From Moraxella canis (lineage in GTDB: Bacteria > Pseudomonadota > Gammaproteobacteria > Pseudomonadales > Moraxellaceae), in NCBI RefSeq assembly GCF_002014965.1, contig NZ_MUXT01000005.1, positions 62,001 to 126,000 on the forward strand: a stretch of 64,000 nt of DNA, in the 5' to 3' direction. Below the pieces are notes generated by a model that made no database searches, was not told where the DNA came from, and was given only the letters and a program-made list of their open reading frames with translations. Positions 54,821 through 63,877 of the stretch are shown here, one piece after another. Positions within the stretch are counted from its first letter, which is position 1. Every line of letters begins with the position of its first letter. The translations under genes and the position numbers were made by a program.

Positions 54821-54856
54821 ACTGCTGAGATGACGCCGATCATCTCAGCAGTTTTT
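54821..54856 (+). terminator. Terminator of the GntR-family gene
   Basis: Stem ACTGCTGAGATGA / TCATCTCAGCAGT, 6-base loop, followed by TTTTT. Confidence 0.9.
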
Positions 54857-54978
54857 ATTAGTCTTAAATTCGTAAGCCGTTTAGCTTAAGGATGCACCGA
54901 CGCCTAATGGCTTAGATCAATCCTAAACTGCAGTTTGACTTAGGCAGATGAAATCTGCTCAGCGATCATAAGCTATGG

Positions 54979-54984
54979 TATAAT
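54979..54984 (+). promoter_or_regulatory. -10 element of the helicase gene
   Basis: TATAAT 24 bp before the helicase ATG. No convincing -35 at standard spacing was found. The leader would be under 20 nt with no clear Shine-Dalgarno sequence. Confidence 0.5.
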
Positions 54985-55008
54985 AAGCTTTTGTCAATCT
55001 TTTGCCCC

Positions 55009-56532
55009 ATGATGCACAGCGATTACCAAAGCCCTGCGATATACGGGGCAACTCAAGCCCACGACCGTCCAACGCCCACCGAAGAGCAGTTGGCGGCACT
55101 TGATATGGCAAAAACAGGGCAATCTTTCAAAATCGTTGCTTATGCTGGTGCAGGTAAAACGACGACGCTAAAGCTCATCAGCGAAAATCTGCGTGGTCGG
55201 GGGCTATATTTGGCATTTAATAAAGCCATCGCTACCGAAGCCCAGCAAAAATTTCCACCCAATGTGCGCTGCCAAACGTTTCACTCTTTGGCATTTCGTC
55301 ATGTCAGCCGCGATGTGACTGCCAAAATCAGCTTGCCCAGACTGACGCCATCGCGCTTGGCAAGCGAGCTTGGGCTTGGCGCTATCAGCACTGAGCGCCT
55401 CGTGGATGGCATCAAAAAACCTGTTACGCTCACGCCTGCTAAGCTTGCTAATATCATCAGTGAAGCCATCACCACTTTTTGCAAGACCTCTTCTGCCTAT
55501 CCTGCGCCGCGTCACATCACTGCGCCGAGTTGGATGAGCGAATCTGATGCCGAAGCGCTTCAGATGACTTTATATCCTGCTTTTGAGCAGCGGTGGCTTC
55601 AGTCGATCGATCCACGCCATCAAGCGGGTATCAGTCACGATATTTATCTAAAATTATGGACGCTGTCAAACCCGATCATTCCCGCTGATTTTATTTTATT
55701 TGATGAAGCCCAAGATGCCGACCCTTTGATGATGGGGGCATTGATTCGCCAAGATAAGCAAACCATTTATGTTGGCGATGCTCATCAGCAGATCTATGAA
55801 TGGCGCGGTGCGCTCAATGCCATGAAGCGTCTGCCCTATCCACAGACGCTTTTGACGCAGTCATTTCGTTTTGGTGAGCCGATCGCCGAGATAGCCAATG
55901 TGTTTTTAAAGGCGCTTAACGAAGATATCCCGCTTAAAGGCAATCCCAATCAGCGCTCGGTATTAGCCAAAAGTCTCGTACATGGCGCCAAAGATGCCAT
56001 TTTATGTCGCACCAATGCCACTGCGATGGGTCATTTGCTTGACGGCTTAAAGCTTGGGCATAAAGTTGCGCTGCAAGCAGACAGTCATCGGATTTTAAGA
56101 TTTTGTCAAGGTGCTGAAAGCCTTAGAAATGGCAAATCGGCATACGGCATACCTGAGCTTGCTTATTTTAATCACTGGGCAGAAGTTCAAGAATTCAGCG
56201 AAACTGGCGAAGGCGGCGATCTTAAGACTTGGGTAAGGCTCATCGAAGAGCATGGCACCGCCACCATCACCAAAGCCATCAATAGCTTAACCACACCAAG
56301 CCATGCCGACTATGTCGTCTCAACTGCGCACAAATCCAAAGGGCTTGAGTGGAATCGTGTGCAGATTAGCGATGATTTTTTGTACGACATCAACCCCATG
56401 GCGGTCAAAATTACGCCTGAAGAGCTGCGCCTATTATATGTGGCTTGTACGCGTGGCAAAAATCTTTTGGACATTCACCATATCACCGACCTGATACACA
56501 GCTTGCAGCACAAAAAGCTGATCATTGGATAA
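55009..56532 (+). CDS. UvrD/Rep-type superfamily 1 DNA helicase
   Basis: A 507-residue helicase. Walker A is AYAGAGKTTTL, motif Ia is near YLAFNKAIATEA, and motif II reads FDEAQDADPLM. Motif III is VGDAHQQIYEWRGA, motif IV SFRFGEPIAE, motif V STAHKSKGLEW and motif VI LYVACTRGKN. It is shorter than UvrD and PcrA and closer to the compact group related to the Fbh1 helicases. It probably works in recombination or repair. ATG 55009 (or 55012) is chosen; a TTG at 54991 would also be in frame. dusC follows 4 bp after the stop. Confidence 0.88.
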   Translation: MMHSDYQSPAIYGATQAHDRPTPTEEQLAALDMAKTGQSFKIVAYAGAGKTTTLKLISENLRGRGLYLAFNKAIATEAQQKFPPNVRCQTFHSLAFRHVSRDVTAKISLPRLTPSRLASELGLGAISTERLVDGIKKPVTLTPAKLANIISEAITTFCKTSSAYPAPRHITAPSWMSESDAEALQMTLYPAFEQRWLQSIDPRHQAGISHDIYLKLWTLSNPIIPADFILFDEAQDADPLMMGALIRQDKQTIYVGDAHQQIYEWRGALNAMKRLPYPQTLLTQSFRFGEPIAEIANVFLKALNEDIPLKGNPNQRSVLAKSLVHGAKDAILCRTNATAMGHLLDGLKLGHKVALQADSHRILRFCQGAESLRNGKSAYGIPELAYFNHWAEVQEFSETGEGGDLKTWVRLIEEHGTATITKAINSLTTPSHADYVVSTAHKSKGLEWNRVQISDDFLYDINPMAVKITPEELRLLYVACTRGKNLLDIHHITDLIHSLQHKKLIIG

Positions 56533-56535
56533 CAC

Positions 56536-57510
56536 ATGAGCTTTAGACATCTGTTTCACACGCCGGTGCGCTTGCTTGCGCCGATGGAGGGATTGACCGA
56601 TCCTTTGATGCGCCGAATCCTGACCCAAATCGCGCACGATCTGGGCGCACCTTATGATTGGGCGGTCAGTGAATTCATACGAGTGACGCATTATCCGCTG
56701 CCTGCGCATGTGTTTTATAAATATGTCCCAGAGCTGCACACCCAAGGCTGCACCGCCAGCGGTACGCCTGTCCATGTACAGCTGCTAGGCAATAATCCTG
56801 AAACGATGGCAGCTAGTGCTTTGGTAGCAGCAAACCTTGGTGCTAAGGCGATTGATTTAAATTTCGGCTGCCCTGCCAAAACAGTCAATAATCACAAAGG
56901 CGGCTCGGTGCTGCTTGATGAACCCGAAACGCTGTATGCCATCATTCGGGCAGTGCGTGAAGCGGTGCCAAGCCATATTCCCGTATCTGCCAAAATTCGC
57001 CTTGGCTATACCGATACCAGTAAATCTGGTGAGATCGGTCAAGCTGTCGCGGACGCTCGTGCAGACTGGCTAACCATCCATGCACGCACCAAAGTTGATG
57101 GCTATAAGCCGCCTGCTTATTGGGAAAAAATTGCGCCCTTTAATAACTTGGGATTACCGATCATTGCCAATGGCGAGATTTGGAATGATGAGCACGCCAT
57201 GCGCTGCATCAGCCAAGCCAACACCCCGCATCTGATGCTTGGGCGCGGTGCAGTCACTCGCCCTGATTTGACTGCGCTGATTGCAAAGCAGGCAGGCTTG
57301 GATTGGTCAAAGCTTTGTGAGCATCAATTGGCATTTTTGGCAGATCAAACAGACAATCAAAATGGGCTCATTGGACGTTATAAGCAGTGGCTTGGGATGC
57401 TCACCAAAGGCTACGATCAAGCCGACAAGCTTTGGCACAGCGTTAAAAAACTCAAAACCAGAAGCGACATCGAAGCGCTGATCACTCAAAGCGCCAACGA
57501 TCACACCTAA
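56536..57510 (+). CDS. dusC: tRNA-dihydrouridine(16) synthase
   Basis: A 324-residue flavoenzyme reducing uridine in tRNA. The TIM barrel has the N-terminal LAPMEGLTDPLMRRIL, the catalytic Cys in NFGCPAKTVNNHKGG, the KIRLGY and HARTKVDGYKPPAYWE region and a C-terminal helical domain. The APMEG and GCPAKTVNNHKGG signatures are those of the DusC group. It starts 4 bp after the helicase gene and is convergent with the siderophore operon. Confidence 0.92.
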   Translation: MSFRHLFHTPVRLLAPMEGLTDPLMRRILTQIAHDLGAPYDWAVSEFIRVTHYPLPAHVFYKYVPELHTQGCTASGTPVHVQLLGNNPETMAASALVAANLGAKAIDLNFGCPAKTVNNHKGGSVLLDEPETLYAIIRAVREAVPSHIPVSAKIRLGYTDTSKSGEIGQAVADARADWLTIHARTKVDGYKPPAYWEKIAPFNNLGLPIIANGEIWNDEHAMRCISQANTPHLMLGRGAVTRPDLTALIAKQAGLDWSKLCEHQLAFLADQTDNQNGLIGRYKQWLGMLTKGYDQADKLWHSVKKLKTRSDIEALITQSANDHT

Positions 57511-58265
57511 ATGGCATCAATGATGACAGGCTTACCCTGATGCTGTATGACAGTGACATCCACTTGATACAGCCTACGGATATTATCCGCGGTCAGCACT
57601 TCTTTTGGCGCGCCGACTGCAGTGATTTGTCCTGACTTCATCATGACCACAGTATCAGCAAACTGCGCCGCTTGATTGATATCATGTAATACGATGACGA
57701 TCGTCTTGCCTTGGGCGGCGAGCGATTTGAGCTGTCGCATCAGCTTGCCTGCATGGTACATATCCAGATTGTTGAGCGGCTCATCCAGCAGCACATAGGG
57801 GGTATCTTGGCAAACGATCATCGCAATCAACACACGCTGACGCTGTCCGCCTGATAAATCCGATAAAAATCGCTCTGCCAATGGCTCAAGCTCAAATACC
57901 TGCATGACTTGTGCCACTTTGTCATGATCAGCTTGGGTGGGACGACCTTGATGATGTGGATAACGCCCAAACATCAACAGTTCTTTAACCCTAAGCCGAC
58001 CTTGAATGTGGTTTTCTTGGGTGAGCATCGCCAAAGTCTTGGCAAGCTGTTTGGACTCGGTATGGGCAACCGATGCCCCGCCAAAACACACCTGCCCTGT
58101 TTGTAGAGGTAAAATCCGCGCCATCAGGCTAAACAATGTCGATTTGCCAGCGCCATTAGGTCCGATCAATGCGATGATTTGCCCCGCCGATAAAGACAAA
58201 TTAATACCATCCAAAATCGTAAAATCCCGCCCTACTTGATACGATACACCTGACACTTCTATCAT
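57507..58265 (-). CDS. Ferric-siderophore ABC transporter, ATP-binding protein
   Basis: A 252-residue ABC ATPase. Walker A is GPNGAGKSTLFSLMA, the signature LSGGQRQRVLIAMI and Walker B YVLLDEPLNNLDMYH. It belongs to the FecE/CeuD class that energises ferric-siderophore import. It is last of the four-gene operon (binding protein, two permeases, ATPase), starting 9 bp after the second permease. Its stop overlaps the end of dusC by 4 bp on the opposite strand. Confidence 0.93.
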   Translation of the reverse strand: MIEVSGVSYQVGRDFTILDGINLSLSAGQIIALIGPNGAGKSTLFSLMARILPLQTGQVCFGGASVAHTESKQLAKTLAMLTQENHIQGRLRVKELLMFGRYPHHQGRPTQADHDKVAQVMQVFELEPLAERFLSDLSGGQRQRVLIAMIVCQDTPYVLLDEPLNNLDMYHAGKLMRQLKSLAAQGKTIVIVLHDINQAAQFADTVVMMKSGQITAVGAPKEVLTADNIRRLYQVDVTVIQHQGKPVIIDAI

Positions 58266-58274
58266 GCTGCTGCC

Positions 58275-59282
58275 TTATCTTGCTTTTGCATATTGATGAA
58301 AAATAATCCATAAAAAGACCAAACCGCCCACCAGTTCGATGACGACTTCAAGGACGCCTGCCATTTTAAAGACTTGCTCAAACATCAGCTGACCTGCCAC
58401 CAAGCACAGCATCGCCACCAAAGCCACCAAGACCAAGCGGATGCCGTGGTGCATACTTGGGGCGATGCGGTTGGTCAAAGCACAAACCAATAATCCAAAA
58501 AAAGTCACAGGACCCACCATCGCTGTCGAAACTGCCACCAAAAGCGCGATCATCGCAAGCAAGCCAAATCCCAGTCGCTGATAATCAATACCCAGATTGA
58601 TCGCAGGCAGCTTACCAAGCAGTAAAATATCCAACTGATGACGCAGCCGATACATGACCACAGCGCACAGCACGCACAGCACGACCGCCATGCCAAGCAC
58701 TTGGGTGTTAATGGTATTAAATCCCGCATAACTCACCGCCTGAATGGTTACAAATTCTTCAGGATCAATCATGCGCGCGACCAAATAAGATAGGCTACGA
58801 AATAAAAGCCCAAACACCACTCCCACCAAGATCAAGCGTGTCAAATCCTGTGTCTGCCGACCAAATAGCAGCCGAAACATCGCCAAGGACAAAAGCAGCA
58901 TGATGACCACTTCCAAAGCAAACTTACCAATGGCAGGAATTGCAGCCATGCCCACTGAACCTAGCACAAACACCATCAAGCTTTTGATCAAGATATATAA
59001 GCTATCAAAACCTAGCAAGGCAGGTGTCAAAATGGGATTGTGCGTGAGCGTTTGAAATAATAAAGTAGACGTACCAATCGCAAATCCCACCATCATCAAG
59101 GCAAGCAGTTTCTTACCGCGCAGCGATAAAATAAACTCCCAACTGCCTGACGCATTGAGGGTCAAAAATAAGACGCTTGCCGCAATCAGTAGCATACCCA
59201 TGATAATCGCAGGATAAGATTTCATAGTCTGTGTAAATGTCGATAAATGCATGGGCTTATTAATCAATGAACGATTTGGCAT
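58275..59282 (-). CDS. Ferric-siderophore ABC transporter, permease
   Basis: A 335-residue FecCD-family permease with about nine to ten helices (GFAIGTSTLLFQTLTHNPIL with the family's PxLG-like GFDSLY region). It pairs with the other permease. It starts 3 bp after that gene's stop; the exact start could be the later Met at about 59252. Confidence 0.9.
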   Translation of the reverse strand: MPNRSLINKPMHLSTFTQTMKSYPAIIMGMLLIAASVLFLTLNASGSWEFILSLRGKKLLALMMVGFAIGTSTLLFQTLTHNPILTPALLGFDSLYILIKSLMVFVLGSVGMAAIPAIGKFALEVVIMLLLSLAMFRLLFGRQTQDLTRLILVGVVFGLLFRSLSYLVARMIDPEEFVTIQAVSYAGFNTINTQVLGMAVVLCVLCAVVMYRLRHQLDILLLGKLPAINLGIDYQRLGFGLLAMIALLVAVSTAMVGPVTFFGLLVCALTNRIAPSMHHGIRLVLVALVAMLCLVAGQLMFEQVFKMAGVLEVVIELVGGLVFLWIIFHQYAKAR

Positions 59283-59285
59283 GGG

Positions 59286-60290
59286 TTATTTTTGTTGATA
59301 CAGCAGCCACAAAAACACGCCTGCACCAATCACGCCAAATATGACAGTCACAGGGATTTCAAAAGGATAAATAATCAGCCGCCCAATGATATCGGACAGT
59401 AGCACCGCCGACGATCCAAGCAGCGCCACTGCCGGCAAAGACAGTCTCAGCCAATCGCCCACCAGCCGACTGACGATATTTGGAACCACAAGCCCCACAA
59501 AAGGAATCATGCCCACCGTCGCCACGACGACTGCACTGGTGAGTGCAATCATCACCACCGAAAGCTTGAGGACAGTCTCACGATTGACGCCCAGATTGGT
59601 GGCGATATGATCACCAAGTCCGATAATTGTCAGCTTATCTGCCAAGACATACGCCAACACAGACACACCGCCAACCAACCACAGTAGCTCATAACGCCCT
59701 GCCAAAATCGCCGAAAAATCCCCAAATCGCCAGACATTTAAAAGCTGGAGCATCTCGGTCTGATAAGCGATAAAAGTGCTCACCGCCTCGATGATGCCAC
59801 TAAATACAATCCCCACCAAAGGCACCATCAGATAATCTGTGGCAGGCAGGCGCTGAACGAGCTTCATAAAGATCATCATGCCGATCATCGCACAGACTGT
59901 CGCAATGGTAATTTTTATGCCGACAGCAGCGCTAGGAAACATCAAGGCAGTGATTAGCATGCCCAGTGCTGCACTTTGGGTTGCGCCAACCATGGATGGT
60001 TCAACGAAGCGATTTTTTAGCACAACTTGCATCATCATGCCGCTGATCGCCATCCCTGCGCCTGTCAAGATGATCGCAGCGGTACGCGGAATGCGGCTTT
60101 GGATAAGGATTTGGGCATCGCTGGCAGTCGCTGAAGTTCCAAATAATCCAGACACTAGACCCTGCCAGCTAAAATCCGCCACACCAACAGATAAACTGAT
60201 GACAATCAGCACTCCTAAGATTACAAGGCTTAGGAGATTGGCAAAGACAGCCTTTTGCCAAGGTGCACGATGGGCTATGTGCTCAGTCAT
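59286..60290 (-). CDS. Ferric-siderophore ABC transporter, permease
   Basis: A 334-residue FecCD-family permease (RIPRTAAIILTGAGMAISGM, then FVEPSMVGATQSAALGML and MIPFVGLVVPNIVSRLVGD, the conserved coupling loop). It is the first of two permeases downstream of the binding protein, of the FatD/CeuB type. Confidence 0.92.
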   Translation of the reverse strand: MTEHIAHRAPWQKAVFANLLSLVILGVLIVISLSVGVADFSWQGLVSGLFGTSATASDAQILIQSRIPRTAAIILTGAGMAISGMMMQVVLKNRFVEPSMVGATQSAALGMLITALMFPSAAVGIKITIATVCAMIGMMIFMKLVQRLPATDYLMVPLVGIVFSGIIEAVSTFIAYQTEMLQLLNVWRFGDFSAILAGRYELLWLVGGVSVLAYVLADKLTIIGLGDHIATNLGVNRETVLKLSVVMIALTSAVVVATVGMIPFVGLVVPNIVSRLVGDWLRLSLPAVALLGSSAVLLSDIIGRLIIYPFEIPVTVIFGVIGAGVFLWLLYQQK

Positions 60291-60350
60291 TACAGGCCCA
60301 TACCAATTGCATCATCATAAAACAACACAGCTTATCTGGGGTAGTTTTAT

Positions 60351-61358
60351 TTATTGTGAATGCTTGGCAGCGAACGCATCACGCACCAGCTGAGCGTCGG
60401 TCAGCCATTGATAATAACCACCAAATGCCAAGTAGCTGTCAGCACTCAAATAAACGATTTGCTGATTTTTCCATGCTTTGGTGCCGTGCATTAGCGGGTT
60501 ATCTAGCACCGCTTCAGCCGATTGACCTTCTTCACCGATAGCAGCGCCGCGATCTAGCACAAATAGCCAGTCTGGATCGACTTTTTGTAAATATTCAAAA
60601 CTGATTGGCTGACCATGGCGTGCCTCCTCAATATTACTATCTGCCATCGGAATGCCAAAAGTGGTATGCAAAAAGCCATAGCGTGAGTTTTGACCATAGG
60701 CAGACAGCTTATTACCATTCACCAAAATGGCAAGACCGTTACCCTTACCAGCGACTGCCGCCTGAGTTTCAGCGATCGCAGCATCAATCTCACTGATGGC
60801 TGCCTGTGCTTCGGCTTGCTTACCAAATAATTGACCAAAATCGGTAAGCTGCTGCTTGGTGGATTCATAAACATTTTTGGTATCGATCGTCAAATTCACC
60901 ACAGGCGCCACCTTGGCGATCTCTTCGGCTTTTTCTGCCATACGCGAACCTACAAAAACCGCTTTTGGCTGCAGGGCATTGAGCGCTTCTAAATCAGGCT
61001 CAAATAGCGTCCCGACCTCCGCCGCTTCAGGCGTGTTGGCAGCCTTTAAATTGGTCAAGCGCAAATTAGTAGGCATCCCTTCTACTGGCACGCCCAGCAC
61101 CGCCAAATTTTGCATCGCGGTCATATCATAGACTGCCAGCGGATGCGGATTGGCTGGCAAAGTCTGCTTGCCTGTCGCGGTCTGAATCGTCACAGTGTCG
61201 TTAGACATCGCAGTATCAGCAGTTTGGGTAGGCTGAGCGGTGGGCGCCATCGGCTCTTCGGCGACAGCTTCAGCGGGTTTTTCGCTACAGGCTGCCAGCC
61301 CAATCGCTGCCACCAAAGATGCTGCTAATGGCAGCATTTTATTTTTAGACAATGTCAT
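60351..61358 (-). CDS. Siderophore-binding lipoprotein of the ABC importer
   Basis: About 335 residues. The lipoprotein signal has lipobox IGLAAC, then an Ala/Pro/Thr-rich linker and a type III periplasmic binding fold (ALQPKAVFVGSRMAEKAEEI, TFGIPMADSNIEEARHGQPI). It resembles the CeuE/FatB/YclQ group that binds catecholate siderophores or their fragments. The start MTLSKNKML at 61358 is chosen over a Met two codons earlier. It is first of the operon, downstream of an AT-rich promoter with a dyad. Confidence 0.88.
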   Translation of the reverse strand: MTLSKNKMLPLAASLVAAIGLAACSEKPAEAVAEEPMAPTAQPTQTADTAMSNDTVTIQTATGKQTLPANPHPLAVYDMTAMQNLAVLGVPVEGMPTNLRLTNLKAANTPEAAEVGTLFEPDLEALNALQPKAVFVGSRMAEKAEEIAKVAPVVNLTIDTKNVYESTKQQLTDFGQLFGKQAEAQAAISEIDAAIAETQAAVAGKGNGLAILVNGNKLSAYGQNSRYGFLHTTFGIPMADSNIEEARHGQPISFEYLQKVDPDWLFVLDRGAAIGEEGQSAEAVLDNPLMHGTKAWKNQQIVYLSADSYLAFGGYYQWLTDAQLVRDAFAAKHSQ

Positions 61359-61464
61359 AATCATACCTCAAATTTTTATCATTTATCTTACCATCACATC
61401 TTATGAGTGCATGGCTCAAGCAGGCATCTATTATAAAGGAGGCTACACAATGATTCAAATTAAA

Positions 61465-61485
61465 TGCGAATATTTTTTATTTGCA
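61465..61485. promoter_or_regulatory. Operator-like dyad upstream of the siderophore operon
   Basis: Inverted repeat TGCGAATA (61465 to 61472) and TATTTGCA (61478 to 61485), 5-bp spacer, one mismatch. On the minus strand it overlaps a possible promoter (TTGCAA, 16 bp, TTTAAT). Given the iron-uptake genes, Fur is the likely regulator, but the match to the classical Fur box (GATAATGATAATCATTATC) is only partial. Confidence 0.45.
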
Positions 61486-61563
61486 AATGATTAATACTAC
61501 AAAAATAGTACACGGGGGAGATGTTTGGTAAGTTTAAGTCATAGAATCGCTTTATCATAAAAA

Positions 61564-61588
61564 ACACCAAATCAAAGTGATTTGGTGT
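61564..61588 (-). terminator. Terminator of the lipoprotein gene
   Basis: Stem ACACCAAATCA / TGATTTGGTGT with a 3-base loop; A-run on the left gives a T-run on the minus strand. Confidence 0.85.
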
Positions 61589-61621
61589 AATAAGTCAGCA
61601 ACAATAACGGGCAGATTTTAT

Positions 61622-62170
61622 TTACTTAATGATTGCTCGATATTTGACAACCGCCGTTGCGCCAATGCCAAGCTCTTGGATATTCCAGCGCAGGGCTTGA
61701 TATTGATTAAAAGGCAAGTTTTGGACAGAGCCATCAGCGGCGGTGGTACGAATTGGCATGAACACAAAGCGTGAACCATCAGCACTGGCTTGGGTGCCCA
61801 TACTTGGTGAGACCACACCAGTAAATTCAGCCCCTTGAGGCAAGCTCAAAGCCACACGCATATCACGCACGCGATCTTTACCATTATTGGTGAGCAGCAC
61901 TTGATATTCGATCAGATCGCCTGCCTTGATGGTGCTCTGAGCAGTCACAGGCTCAAGCACCTCTTGACCGTTATCCATGCGCACGATGAATGCATTCATC
62001 ACGGTGCCAACCTCGTTACTCGTTACAACTGTCGGCGTGGTCTCAGGCAGCTGAACGGCTGACACTGTCGGCTGAGTGGTGGTCGATGGCGCTGTGCCCA
62101 TAGGCGCTGTCGCACACGCAGACAATGCCAAAGCCATCACACCCAAAGAAAAAGCAGCAGAAATTTTCAT
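61622..62170 (-). CDS. Lipoprotein with a DUF11-like domain
   Basis: A 182-residue predicted lipoprotein: lipobox ALALSACAT, a Thr/Pro-rich linker (residues ~22 to 45), then one beta-sandwich domain (AGDLIEYQVLLTNNGKDRVR, MRVALSLPQGAEFTGVVSPS). This resembles the DUF11/conserved-repeat domains of surface proteins. Function unknown; a cell-envelope role is inferred. It is a single gene with its own promoter and terminator. Confidence 0.78.
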   Translation of the reverse strand: MKISAAFSLGVMALALSACATAPMGTAPSTTTQPTVSAVQLPETTPTVVTSNEVGTVMNAFIVRMDNGQEVLEPVTAQSTIKAGDLIEYQVLLTNNGKDRVRDMRVALSLPQGAEFTGVVSPSMGTQASADGSRFVFMPIRTTAADGSVQNLPFNQYQALRWNIQELGIGATAVVKYRAIIK

Positions 62171-62209
62171 AAATTCATCCTTTGTTTGTCAAATTTTTAT
62201 GCGTCCATA

Positions 62210-62238
62210 AGCATAGCACAGCTGATCAGCGGTGTGAA
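62210..62238 (-). promoter_or_regulatory. Promoter of the lipoprotein gene
   Basis: On the minus strand, TTCACA (62233 to 62238), 17-bp spacer, TATGCT (62210 to 62215), about 40 bp before the ATG. Confidence 0.6.
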
Positions 62239-62344
62239 TTTCTCGACTGTTTAATTATGGTAACCGCCGACAAATGCTTAAGATCGTAGGCGATGATGAC
62301 AGATATCACCCTATGTCAATCTTATCAAAAAGCAGATAAATCAC

Positions 62345-62373
62345 TTGGCATCCGCCCAAAACTTTGCTATGGT
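62345..62373 (+). promoter_or_regulatory. Promoter of argA
   Basis: TTGGCA (62345 to 62350), 17-bp spacer, TATGGT (62368 to 62373), about 107 bp before the argA ATG. No ARG box was recognised. The remainder of the 62171 to 62480 gap shows nothing else. Confidence 0.6.
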
Positions 62374-62480
62374 ATCTTGATGAGTATTCATAGGACATTT
62401 GACCAAAATCAGGCACCCTAGCCGCATATATTTTCCGCCATTTTATTAGTTTATCAGCCATTGAATCATTTGGAGCATTC

Positions 62481-63812
62481 ATGAATTCTGTTAGCACCTC
62501 TGAGAACGCGCCTGCACTAACACCTGTGCATTGGTTTCGTAATTCTGCCCCTTACATCAATACCCATCGCGGCAAAACCTTTGTGGTCATGTTTGGAGGT
62601 GAGGCGGTCGCTCGTGATAATTTTAGCACGCTGATTCATGATTTTGCGCTGCTGCATAGCTTGGGCATCAAATTGGTGCTCGTGCATGGCGCACGCCCAC
62701 AAGTGGAAAAAAACTTGCAAGGTCGCGGATTGATGTCAAGTCTCCATGAGGATGTGCGCGTGACACCGCGTGAATCCATGCCTGCCATCTTGGAGGCAGT
62801 CGGCTCAATTCGCCTACAAATCGAAGCGCGGCTGTCGATGGGGCTTGCCAACTCCCCCATGTACGGCTCTCGCATTGATGCCATTTCAGGCAATTTTGTG
62901 ACCGCGCGCCCTTATGGCATCAGAGGCGGTGTAGATTATCAGATGACAGGTGAGGTGCGCTCGATTGATGTGGATGCCATCCGCCACAATTTGGATAATG
63001 ACCACATTGTCCTACTCGGACCGACGGGTTTTTCGGTTACGGGTGAAATTTTTAATCTACTGGCAGAAGATGTGGCGCTGACCACGGCAGTTGCCCTACA
63101 GGCTGATAAGCTGATTTTCTTAGGTGAGCAAGATGGCATCATCAGCCGTGATGGTCGCTTACTGCATGAGCTGATCCCTAATGAGGTCGATCGCCTGCTG
63201 CGTGATCGTGATGATCATGAAGAGATTGCGCATTTTCTGCGCTGCGCTGCCAGTGCCTGCCGTCAAGGCGTACACCGCACCCATATCATCTCGTATGCCA
63301 AAGATGGTGCGTTGATTGAGGAGCTGTTCACGCGTGACGGGTCGGGCACTTTGGTCAGTCATGATCCTTATGAGGAGATCCGCCGCGCGACCGTCAACGA
63401 TGTCATCGGTCTGCTTGAGCTGCTAAAACCTCTTGAAGAGCAAGGCATCTTAGTGCGTCGCAGCCAAGAGCGCCTAGAGCAAGAGATCGAGTTTTATAAT
63501 GTGATTGAGCGTGATGGCACCATTTTGGGCTGTGCGGCGCTTTATCCGCTAGATGCCCAGTCGGCAGAAGTGGCAAGCCTTGCCATTCATCCTGATTATC
63601 GCAAAGGCAGCCGCGGCGCTGATTTGTTGGCGTTTTTGGAGCAGCAAGCCAGAAGTCATGGACGCCATCAGTTATACGCTTTGACGACTCATACCGCACA
63701 TTGGTTTGTTGAGCAAGGGTTTGGCGAAGTGTCGGTAGATGAGCTGCCAAAAGATCGTCAAGACAGCTATGATCATAGCCGTAACTCAAAAGTGCTCAAA
63801 AAATTATTATAA
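62481..63812 (+). CDS. argA: N-acetylglutamate synthase
   Basis: A 443-residue enzyme of the first step of arginine synthesis. An N-terminal amino-acid-kinase-like domain (GKTFVVMFGGEAV, LVHGARPQVEKNL, IVLLGPTGFSVTGEIFN) binds arginine for feedback inhibition. The C-terminal GNAT acetyltransferase domain (CAALYPLDAQSAEVASLAIH, PDYRKGSRGADLL) transfers the acetyl group. This is the classical ArgA layout. A GGAG site precedes the ATG. Confidence 0.96.
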   Translation: MNSVSTSENAPALTPVHWFRNSAPYINTHRGKTFVVMFGGEAVARDNFSTLIHDFALLHSLGIKLVLVHGARPQVEKNLQGRGLMSSLHEDVRVTPRESMPAILEAVGSIRLQIEARLSMGLANSPMYGSRIDAISGNFVTARPYGIRGGVDYQMTGEVRSIDVDAIRHNLDNDHIVLLGPTGFSVTGEIFNLLAEDVALTTAVALQADKLIFLGEQDGIISRDGRLLHELIPNEVDRLLRDRDDHEEIAHFLRCAASACRQGVHRTHIISYAKDGALIEELFTRDGSGTLVSHDPYEEIRRATVNDVIGLLELLKPLEEQGILVRRSQERLEQEIEFYNVIERDGTILGCAALYPLDAQSAEVASLAIHPDYRKGSRGADLLAFLEQQARSHGRHQLYALTTHTAHWFVEQGFGEVSVDELPKDRQDSYDHSRNSKVLKKLL

Positions 63813-63822
63813 TTTAGGTATC

Positions 63823-63854
63823 AAAAATCCCAAGCAATGTGCTTGGGATTTTTA
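63823..63854. terminator. Bidirectional terminator, argA / gltS-like gene
   Basis: Stem AAAAATCCCAAGC / GCTTGGGATTTTT with a 5-base loop, between convergent genes. Confidence 0.9.
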
Positions 63855-63877
63855 TTGATGGGTGATCAGCGGTCAGC

